20,178 nt of DNA from an uncultured Eubacteriales bacterium (GTDB taxonomy: Bacteria > Bacillota > Clostridia > Christensenellales > Aristaeellaceae). Shown in pieces: positions 14,495-20,178 of this stretch (its first letter is position 1; the number at the start of each line of letters is the position of its first letter). The position numbers were made by a program, and so were the translations under genes. The DNA lies in the NCBI GenBank assembly GCA_900553295.1, contig USCR01000028.1, positions 1 through 20,178 on the forward strand. The letters run 5' to 3'. The notes below the pieces were generated by a model. The model was not told the origin of the DNA. It ran no database searches and saw nothing but the letters and a program-made list of their open reading frames with translations.

Positions 14495-14533
14495 GTTCTG
14501 CAAGGGCAGAACCCTGAAGGGCGCAACTGCCCT
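14495..14533 (+). promoter_or_regulatory. tig leader with tandem hairpins and an alternative fold
   Basis: Fold A: hairpin 1 GTTCTGC/GCAGAAC (14495-14501, 14506-14512, loop AAGG) and hairpin 2 AGGGC/GCCCT (14518-14522, 14529-14533). Fold B: AGGGCAG (14503-14509) with CTGCCCT (14527-14533), enclosing CCC/GGG around TGAA (14512-14521). The folds use the same bases and exclude each other. The structure ends 9 nt before the GGAGGG ribosome site (14543-14548). Confidence 0.45.
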
Positions 14534-14555
14534 AGAAGAATGCGGAGGGACATTC

Positions 14556-15884
14556 ATGAGTGCTACCTATGAAAAGGTTTCCAGCAATAAGGCAAAGCTG
14601 AGCTTTACCGTTCCTGCGGAGCAGTTTGAGGCTGCCATGCAGAAGGCTTATTTGAAGAATCGCGGCAAGATCAACGTGCCCGGCTTCCGCCGTGGCAAGG
14701 CGCCCCGCAAGCTGATCGAGACCATGTACGGCGAGAGCGTGTTCTATGACGATGCTTTCCAGCTGATTTTCCCTGACCTGTACGATGAGGCCGTGAAGGA
14801 GAACAACCTGCAGGTGGTGGATCAGCCTGAGGTGGACGTGCAGGAGATCGGCGAGGGCAAGGACCTGGTGTTCAGCTGCGAAGTGTTTGTACGCCCCGAT
14901 GTGACCCTGGGCGACTACAAGGGCCTGACCGTGAACGTGACCAAGCAGACCGTCACCGACGCGGACATTGATGCCCGCATTGAGCAGGACCGCAAGAAGG
15001 TTGCCCGTCAGATCGACGTGGAAGGCGCCCTGGAGAATGGCGACACCGTGAAGCTCAACTACATGGGCACGGTGGACGGCGTGGCCTTTGAGGGCGGCAC
15101 CGCGGAGAACCAGACCCTGACCCTGGGCTCCGGCCAGTTCATCCCCGGCTTTGAAGAGCAGATGGTGGGCATGAACATCGGCGAGGAGAAGGATCTGAAC
15201 GTTACCTTCCCCGAGAAGTACCACAGCGAGGAGCTGGCGGGCAAGAATGCCGTGTTCCACGTGAAGGTGCTCAGCGCCACCCGTACCGAGCTGCCCAAGC
15301 TGGATGACGACTTTGCCGCCGATGCCAGCGAGTACAACACCTTCGCCGAGTACAAGGACAGCATCGTCAAGGAGCTGAACGACCGCGCGGCCAAGAACAA
15401 CGAGATCGCCGTGGAAAACGCGCTGGTGGAGAAGGCCGTGGAGAATGCCTCCATGGATATTCCCCAGGCCATGATCAACGAGCAGACTAACTACCTGCTG
15501 CGCGAAATGCAGATGCGCATGGCTTACCAGGGCCTGAAGATGGAAGACTACCTGAAGTACACCGGCCAGACCATTGAGCAGCTGGCGGATATGTACAAGG
15601 GCGAGGCGGAGCACCGTGTGAAGGTGGAGCTGACTCTGGACGCCATCCGCAAGGCCGAGGGCATCGAGCCCACCGATGAGGACGTGGCCAAGCAGATTGC
15701 CGAGCAGGCCGAGCGTATGGGTCAGTCCGTGGAGGACTTCGAAAAGACCCTCACCGACGAGCAGCGCGGCTATCTGCGTGACACCGCCGCGATCCAGAAG
15801 GTCGTTGACCTGATGAAGCAGGACTGCACGGTGGAAGAAAAGAAGGAAGAGGCGGCCGAGGAAAAAGCTGCCGACGCCGAGTAA
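14556..15884 (+). CDS. tig: Trigger factor, ribosome-associated chaperone
   Basis: A 442-residue chaperone that binds the ribosome exit tunnel and folds nascent chains, with peptidyl-prolyl isomerase activity. The ribosome-docking loop GFRRGKAPRK (43-52) matches the family signature GFRxGKxP at the position seen in E. coli. The FKBP-type domain spans about 150-240 (NGDTVKLNYMGTVDG; GSGQFIPGFEEQMVGM), followed by the long helical C-terminal cradle and an acidic, Lys/Glu-rich tail. The start at 14556 has GGAGGG 6 nt upstream and removes a non-homologous in-frame extension. It heads the tig-clpP-clpX cluster, a standard arrangement linking folding of new proteins with their degradation. Confidence 0.96.
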   Translation: MSATYEKVSSNKAKLSFTVPAEQFEAAMQKAYLKNRGKINVPGFRRGKAPRKLIETMYGESVFYDDAFQLIFPDLYDEAVKENNLQVVDQPEVDVQEIGEGKDLVFSCEVFVRPDVTLGDYKGLTVNVTKQTVTDADIDARIEQDRKKVARQIDVEGALENGDTVKLNYMGTVDGVAFEGGTAENQTLTLGSGQFIPGFEEQMVGMNIGEEKDLNVTFPEKYHSEELAGKNAVFHVKVLSATRTELPKLDDDFAADASEYNTFAEYKDSIVKELNDRAAKNNEIAVENALVEKAVENASMDIPQAMINEQTNYLLREMQMRMAYQGLKMEDYLKYTGQTIEQLADMYKGEAEHRVKVELTLDAIRKAEGIEPTDEDVAKQIAEQAERMGQSVEDFEKTLTDEQRGYLRDTAAIQKVVDLMKQDCTVEEKKEEAAEEKAADAE

Positions 15885-15914
15885 ATTGACCGTAACCGGG
15901 AAACCATGAAACAG

Positions 15915-16006
15915 GCAAGGGTGCGCAGCAGATTTTTCCCTTCCCCAGCGAGCATGAAATCCGTGCCCGGGGCATAGGATAGAGAAGCGGCGCATCCTTG
16001 CTTTTT
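15915..16006 (+). terminator. Possible terminator or attenuator between tig and clpP
   Basis: A 12-bp arm at 15915-15926 pairs with 15990-16001 (one G-T pair) and is followed directly by TTTTT (16002-16006). The loop is 63 bases, far larger than usual, though it can contain smaller stems. It would end the tig transcript before clpP if it forms. Confidence 0.4.
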
Positions 16007-16075
16007 CCAAAGCGCCCCGGTTTGCGCGACGAAGTACCGTCCGCCCATGCGGATATTCCAAAGGAGGCATGAAGC

Positions 16076-16672
16076 ATGACGTTGGTTCCTATGGTCATTG
16101 AGCAGACCAACCGGGGGGAGCGTTCTTTTGACATCTATTCCCGCCTGCTCAAGGATAGAATCGTTTTCCTGGGTGGCGAGATTGATGATAACCTGGCCAA
16201 TCTGGTGGTGGCGCAGCTGCTGTTCCTGGAAATGGAAAATCCTGAGGAGGAAATTTCCCTGTACATCAATAGCCCCGGTGGCTCTGTGACCGCTGGTATG
16301 GCGATTTATGACACCATGCAGTACATCAAGCCTCCCGTGCGCACGGTGTGCATTGGCATGGCTGCCTCCATGGGCGCGTTTTTGCTCATGGCCGGGGAGA
16401 AGGGCAAGCGACTGGCCCTGCCCAACAGCGAAGTGATGATTCACCAGCCCCTGGGCGGCGCGCAGGGACAGGCCACCGACGTGGCCATTCGTGCCGAGTG
16501 GCTGATGAAAACCAAGGAAAAGATGACCCGTATGATGGCGGAGATGACGGGGCAACCTTTGGAAAAGGTGAAGCAGGACGTGGAGCGCGACTACTTCATG
16601 AGCGCCCAGGAGGCCCTGGACTACCACATCATTGATGAAATCTATCAACCCCGCTCCAAAACCAATCAGTAA
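16076..16672 (+). CDS. clpP: ATP-dependent Clp protease, proteolytic subunit
   Basis: A 198-residue serine peptidase that forms the double-ring proteolytic chamber used with ClpX or ClpC. The catalytic triad is intact: S98 in GMAASMGA, H123 in MIHQPLGG and D172 in VERDYFMS, each in its family context. The handle region and the hydrophobic N-terminal loop ([10 protein letters not shown]) are normal, and there is little or no propeptide. The start follows AAGGAGG by 8 nt. clpX begins 16 nt after the stop, so the two are co-transcribed. I saw no CtsR or CIRCE operator upstream, so heat-shock control is not evident. Confidence 0.97.
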   Translation: MTLVPMVIEQTNRGERSFDIYSRLLKDRIVFLGGEIDDNLANLVVAQLLFLEMENPEEEISLYINSPGGSVTAGMAIYDTMQYIKPPVRTVCIGMAASMGAFLLMAGEKGKRLALPNSEVMIHQPLGGAQGQATDVAIRAEWLMKTKEKMTRMMAEMTGQPLEKVKQDVERDYFMSAQEALDYHIIDEIYQPRSKTNQ

Positions 16673-16688
16673 ACAGTGAGGTAACGCA

Positions 16689-17996
16689 ATGCCCAAGGAC
16701 GAATTTCCGCCCCGGACCCCGCCCACGATGCACCGGTGCAGCTTCTGCGGCAAAACCCAGGATCAGGTGCGCCGGCTGGTGGCGGGTCCCAATGTTTACA
16801 TTTGCAATGAGTGCATTCTGCTGTGCCAGGAGATCATCTCCGATGACATGATCGTGGCGCCGGAGGACAACAACCCGAAGAAGCTCCCCAAGCCCACGGA
16901 AATGAAGGCCGTGCTGGATGAGTACGTGGTGGGGCAGGAGGCGGCCAAGCGCGCCCTGTGCGTGGCGGTGTACAACCACTATAAACGCATCGGCTCCCCC
17001 AATGCCAATCAGGATGTGGAACTGCAAAAGTCCAATATCCTCCTGGTGGGTCCCACCGGCTGCGGCAAAACCTTCCTGGCCCAAACCCTGGCCAAGATCC
17101 TCAACGTGCCCTTTGCCATTGCCGACGCCACCAGCCTGACGGAAGCGGGCTACGTTGGCGAGGATGTGGAGAACATCCTCCTGCGGCTGATCCAGAACGC
17201 GGATTATGACATTGAGCAGGCGCAGCGGGGCATCATCTACATTGATGAAATCGACAAGATCGCCCGCAAGAGCGAGAACCCCTCCATCACCCGGGACGTA
17301 AGCGGCGAAGGCGTGCAGCAGGCGCTGCTGAAAATCCTGGAAGGCACGGTGGCCAGCGTTCCGCCCCAGGGCGGCCGGAAGCACCCCCATCAGGAATTCA
17401 TTCAGATTGACACCACCAATATTCTCTTCATCTGCGGCGGCGCCTTTGATGGCATTGTGCCCATCATTGAGAGCCGGGTGGGTAAGAAGATGCTGGGCTT
17501 TGGCGCGGAATTGCAGAGCAAGGATAACCGCGACATCGGTCAGGTGCTCAAGGATATCCGTCCCGAAGATCTCACCAAGTTTGGCCTGATTCCCGAGTTT
17601 GTGGGACGGCTGCCCATTGTGGTGACCCTGGATCAGCTGGACGAGGAAGCCCTGGTGCAAATCCTCACCGAGCCGAAGAATGCCCTGTGCCGCCAGTACC
17701 AGAAGCTGCTGGAGATGGACGGCATCGAGCTGGAGTTTACCCCCGAAGCGCTCCGGGATATTGCCAAACAGGCCATCGCCCGCAAGTGCGGTGCCCGTGG
17801 CCTGCGGGCGATCATTGAAAATATTATGCTGGATACCATGTTTGAGCTGCCTTCCCGGGCGGACGTGGGCAAGTGCGTGGTGGACGTGGACGCAGTGGAG
17901 GGCAAGGACAAGCCCAAGCTGTTCCCCGCCGAAAAAAAGCGCAAGAGCCGCCGCCGCGCCGAAGATAAGGAAGAGACGCAGACCAGCGCCTCCTGA
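16689..17996 (+). CDS. clpX: ATP-dependent Clp protease, ATPase subunit ClpX
   Basis: A 435-residue AAA+ unfoldase that feeds substrates to ClpP. Visible parts: N-terminal zinc-binding domain with C17, C20, C39 and C42; Walker A GPTGCGKT (121-128); pore loop GYVG (154-157); Walker B IIYIDEID (182-189); RKH loop (230-232); ClpP-docking LGF loop (269-271); and sensor 2 GARGLR (368-373). The C-terminal tail is basic then acidic and longer than in E. coli (424 aa). The ribosome site is modest (GAGGT). It pairs with clpP directly upstream and is followed by hairpins and a GTPase gene. Confidence 0.97.
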   Translation: MPKDEFPPRTPPTMHRCSFCGKTQDQVRRLVAGPNVYICNECILLCQEIISDDMIVAPEDNNPKKLPKPTEMKAVLDEYVVGQEAAKRALCVAVYNHYKRIGSPNANQDVELQKSNILLVGPTGCGKTFLAQTLAKILNVPFAIADATSLTEAGYVGEDVENILLRLIQNADYDIEQAQRGIIYIDEIDKIARKSENPSITRDVSGEGVQQALLKILEGTVASVPPQGGRKHPHQEFIQIDTTNILFICGGAFDGIVPIIESRVGKKMLGFGAELQSKDNRDIGQVLKDIRPEDLTKFGLIPEFVGRLPIVVTLDQLDEEALVQILTEPKNALCRQYQKLLEMDGIELEFTPEALRDIAKQAIARKCGARGLRAIIENIMLDTMFELPSRADVGKCVVDVDAVEGKDKPKLFPAEKKRKSRRRAEDKEETQTSAS

Positions 17997-18026
17997 CCAG
18001 CGCAACCTATACCAATGAAGCAAATG

Positions 18027-18088
18027 CCCTTTCCAGCCAGGAATGGGGCGCGGGGAGGGGCCCTTGATACCGGGGGCTGCCTCCCCGC
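18027..18088 (+). promoter_or_regulatory. Leader hairpins before the Tet(M)-like GTPase gene
   Basis: Two stem-loops lie in the 110-bp space after clpX. The first is CCC-T-TTCC with GGAA-T-GGG (18027-18047, one T-T mismatch). The second is a perfect 9-bp stem GCGGGGAGG/CCTCCCCGC (18050-18058, 18080-18088) with further GCCC/GGGC pairing inside. The second ends 8 nt before the GGAGG ribosome site (18097-18101). There is no T-run, so it is not a simple terminator. Confidence 0.45.
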
Positions 18089-18106
18089 TTGCGTATGGAG
18101 GTTTCC

Positions 18107-19993
18107 ATGATTCGCAATATTGCCGTAATGGCCCATGTGGATACGGGCAAGACCACCCTTACCGAGCAGATGCTGCGGCACTGCGGGGCCATCCGTACGG
18201 TGGGCAGTGTGGATGAGGGCACCGCCCATACGGACCGCCTGGAGGTGGAGCGCCGGCGGGGCATCTCGGTGCATGCCGCCTGCGTCCCCATGCGCTGGCG
18301 GGATACGGAGATCAACCTCATTGATACCCCTGGCCATACGGATTTTTCCGCGGAGGTGGAGCGCTCCCTGTGGGCGCTGGACGGCGCGGTACTGCTTATT
18401 AGCGCCGTGGACGGCGTGCTCCCCCAGACGGAAAAACTCTTTCAAACCCTGCGCAAGCTCCGCCTGCCTGTGGTCATTTTTCTCAACAAGACCGACTGGG
18501 AGGGCGCGGATGTAGACGCCGTGCTCCGGCAGGCCCGGGAGCGGCTGCACGCCGGGGTAACGGCCTGCACCCCCGAGGCGCTGATGGAGCGCATCGCCGA
18601 ACAGGATGAAGACGCCCTGGAGGACTACCTGAATGGCACCCTGTGGCCTGCCGCACGCTTGCTCCCTACGGCCGCGGCCATGACCCGCTCCGGAGAGCTG
18701 ATCCCCGCCTTGGCGGGTTCGGCGCTGAAGGATCAAGGGGTGGAGGCGCTGCTGGATGCCCTGGTGGATTTCCTCCCTCCACCGCAGGGGGACGCGGATG
18801 TGTCCCTGTGCGGCGTGGTGTTTGGGGTAGAAATGGACAAAACCATGGGCCGCGCGGCGCTAACGCGGATGTTTTCCGGCCGGCTGTGCAACCGGGACAT
18901 GATCGGCGAAAGCAAAGTGACGCAGATTCGCATGCTGACGGTGGAGGGCCGCCCAAAGGACGCGGGGGAGCTGCGCGCCGGGGAAATTGGCGTGATTTAC
19001 GGCCTAAGCAACGTCCGCGCCGGGGATGTGCTGGGCGACCCGGCCCTGCTGCCTCGCCGCCTGCCCCGGGGGGAGCTGTGCGACCCATTGATGATGGTGA
19101 AGGTGCTCTGCGATCCGGCGCGCAAGGTGGAGCTGCGGGCTGCCCTGGAGCAGCTCAGCGTGGAGGACGGACATTTCACCCACGAGGAGCTGGAGGGCGT
19201 GGAGCACATCCGCGTCATGGGCCTGATTCAGCTGGAGGTGCTGCAAGAGCTGTTGTCCACGCGCTTTGGCCTTGCGGTGACCTTTGACAAGCCCACCGTG
19301 GTCTACCGGGAGACCATTGCCAAGGAAGCGGTGGGCTTCTACGCCTATACCATGCCCAAGCCCTGCTGGGCCGTGCTCAAGTTCCTGATTACGCCCTTGC
19401 CCCGGGGCAGCGGCGTGCAGTACGAGAGCGTTACCCCCGTGCGGGAGATCATGGAGCGGTACCAGCATCAGGTGGAGCAGGCCATTCCCCTGGCGACCCG
19501 GCAAGGCATGCTGGGCTGGCAGGTGGACGATGTGAAAATCACCCTCATCGGCGGGGAACATCACCTGGTGCATACCCATCCCCTGGATTTCATCGTGTGC
19601 ACGCCCATCGCTTTCATGGACGGCCTGCGCCGGGGCGGCTCGGTGCTGCTGGAACCCATGATGCGCCTGCACATCACCGCGCCGGAGGGCTACCTGGGCC
19701 GTCTGCTCAGCGAGGTGGCGGCCATGGGCGGGGAGATGGAGGACTCGCAGCTCCGGCAGGGCATGTGCGACGTGACCGCCCGGGCGCCCCTTACGGGCTG
19801 CATGGATTTCTCCCAGCGGTTGGCGGCCTTGACCAGCGGCGGCGGCGCGGTGAGCATGGAGCTAGCGGGTTATCGGGAGTGCCCCTTCGATGAGAGCAAG
19901 CGCTGCCCGCGCAAGAGCGTTCATCCCCTGGATACATCCAAGTACATTCTGGCGGCGCGCAGCGCCCTGGAGGGCGGCATTTTTGACCGGTAA
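18107..19993 (+). CDS. Translational GTPase related to Tet(M)-type ribosomal protection proteins
   Basis: A 628-residue protein of the EF-G-like Tet(M)/Tet(O) family, which act on the ribosomal A site. GTPase motifs are complete: AHVDTGKTT (9-17), RGIS switch region (51-54), DTPGH (73-77), NKTD (127-130) and a GSA G5-like motif later. The remaining domains follow the Tet(M) order, with length near Tet(M) (639). The domain IV tip loop, YSPVS in true tetracycline-protection proteins, aligns here with HLVHT (486-490), and the C-terminus also differs. It is therefore probably a housekeeping or other-antibiotic paralogue rather than a proven tetracycline resistance protein. The start at 18107 has GGAGG 5 nt upstream. 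It follows clpX and ends at a strong terminator. Confidence 0.85.
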   Translation: MIRNIAVMAHVDTGKTTLTEQMLRHCGAIRTVGSVDEGTAHTDRLEVERRRGISVHAACVPMRWRDTEINLIDTPGHTDFSAEVERSLWALDGAVLLISAVDGVLPQTEKLFQTLRKLRLPVVIFLNKTDWEGADVDAVLRQARERLHAGVTACTPEALMERIAEQDEDALEDYLNGTLWPAARLLPTAAAMTRSGELIPALAGSALKDQGVEALLDALVDFLPPPQGDADVSLCGVVFGVEMDKTMGRAALTRMFSGRLCNRDMIGESKVTQIRMLTVEGRPKDAGELRAGEIGVIYGLSNVRAGDVLGDPALLPRRLPRGELCDPLMMVKVLCDPARKVELRAALEQLSVEDGHFTHEELEGVEHIRVMGLIQLEVLQELLSTRFGLAVTFDKPTVVYRETIAKEAVGFYAYTMPKPCWAVLKFLITPLPRGSGVQYESVTPVREIMERYQHQVEQAIPLATRQGMLGWQVDDVKITLIGGEHHLVHTHPLDFIVCTPIAFMDGLRRGGSVLLEPMMRLHITAPEGYLGRLLSEVAAMGGEMEDSQLRQGMCDVTARAPLTGCMDFSQRLAALTSGGGAVSMELAGYRECPFDESKRCPRKSVHPLDTSKYILAARSALEGGIFDR

Positions 19994-19997
19994 AGCC

Positions 19998-20038
19998 AAA
20001 AGCCTCCGGGAAGCATCACGCTTCCCGGAGGCTTTTTT
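19998..20038 (+). terminator. Strong terminator of the GTPase gene
   Basis: A perfect 17-bp stem (19998-20014 with 20020-20036, loop ATCAC) ends in six Ts (20033-20038). It starts 4 bases after the stop codon. An A-tract on the other side lets it also end the convergent minus-strand gene. Confidence 0.93.
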
Positions 20039-20060
20039 CATTGAGGGATGATTGCATGCC

Positions 20061-20178
20061 TTATTTGTCGGCCTTGAACACAAAGCCGCTGGCGCCCCGC
20101 AGACTGATAACCCAGTAGTCCGCGGATTCCGCAGAAGGGCGCCACGGTGCAGCTCACGGCCGAAAACCTGCCCCTGTA
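20061..20178 (-). pseudogene. 3' end of an unidentified gene, apparently frameshifted
   Basis: Reading the minus strand, the last frame ends with SAESADYWVISLRG and ASGFVFKADK before a TAA at 20063-20061, and looks like a genuine protein tail. The same frame is closed upstream by TGA (20156-20154). The neighbouring frame reads YRGRFSAVSCTVAP to about 20140; removing one base near 20134-20139 joins the two into one continuous, sensible peptide. This may be a real frameshift or a sequencing error in the CCCTTC stretch. Product unknown; the rest lies beyond the window. The terminator at 20036-19998 would serve it. Confidence 0.4.

Noticed and set aside
14532..16070. A 512-codon minus-strand frame opposite tig
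   Set aside because: It is antisense to trigger factor, His/Leu/Val-rich in the way expected of a reversed acidic, Lys/Glu-rich gene, and has no recognisable domain.
15885..16075. CtsR or CIRCE heat-shock operator before clpP
   Set aside because: Neither the tandem heptad repeat nor the TTAGCACTC dyad was found.
16629..18023. A 464-codon minus-strand frame opposite clpX
   Set aside because: Antisense to ClpX, which has every family motif. No ribosome site or domain supports the reverse frame.
18107..19993. Calling the GTPase gene tetM or an acquired resistance gene
   Set aside because: The tip-loop motif is absent, base composition matches its neighbours and there is no mobile element nearby.
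1..20178. CRISPR array, tRNA, rRNA, insertion sequence or prophage
   Set aside because: No regularly spaced repeats, tRNA-like cloverleaf with anticodon, rRNA sequence, transposase or phage gene was seen on either strand.

Overview
The window reads as a chromosomal segment of a GC-rich, endospore-forming member of the Clostridia, probably a gut or other plant-fibre habitat species. Grounds: an IspH-ribosomal protein S1 fusion (a known Clostridia arrangement), spore maturation genes spmA-spmB, a tig-clpP-clpX cluster, AbrB- and HutP-type regulators, a bacterial acyl-ACP thioesterase, strong AGGAGG ribosome binding sites, and AraC-controlled glycosidases for plant polysaccharides. The assignment is inference; no rRNA or species marker is present. 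No phage, transposon, CRISPR array or tRNA was seen. Nearly all genes are ordinary housekeeping or carbohydrate genes.

Layout. 1-2048: a truncated AraC-type regulator (minus) diverges from a family 4 glycosidase carrying the CHEV motif of alpha-galacturonidases (lplD type). 2049-2392: a gene-free gap with two near-identical terminator hairpins flanking a multi-helix element. 2393-7053 (minus strand): hutP-like, cmk, plsC (a tight operon with an ATGA overlap), then ispH-rpsA, then thiN after a terminator. 7190-9919: a second divergent AraC regulator/glycosidase pair, here a GH2 enzyme, with a palindrome that supplies the -10 hexamer on both strands. 10006-11229 (minus): acyl-ACP thioesterase and an AbrB-type regulator with a C-terminal four-cysteine zinc site, each with its own promoter. 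11342-14286 (plus): spmA-spmB, then purC with a secreted phosphodiester glycosidase-like protein. 14556-17996 (plus): tig, clpP, clpX, the co-translational folding and ATP-dependent proteolysis set. 18107-19993 (plus): a translational GTPase related to Tet(M)-type ribosomal protection proteins but without their signature tip loop. 20061-20178 (minus): the 3' end of an unidentified gene whose reading frame seems broken.

The two AraC-glycosidase modules suggest substrate-induced use of pectin-type and other plant oligosaccharides. The minus-strand block joins nucleotide (CMP), phospholipid, isoprenoid and translation functions. The plus-strand block joins protein folding, proteolysis and a ribosome-acting GTPase. 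The less ordinary material is at the RNA and promoter level: the structured gap at 2079-2369, a trigger-factor leader with two mutually exclusive folds, and two divergent promoter pairs built on shared palindromes. I did not find convincing evidence of a wholly new multi-gene system.
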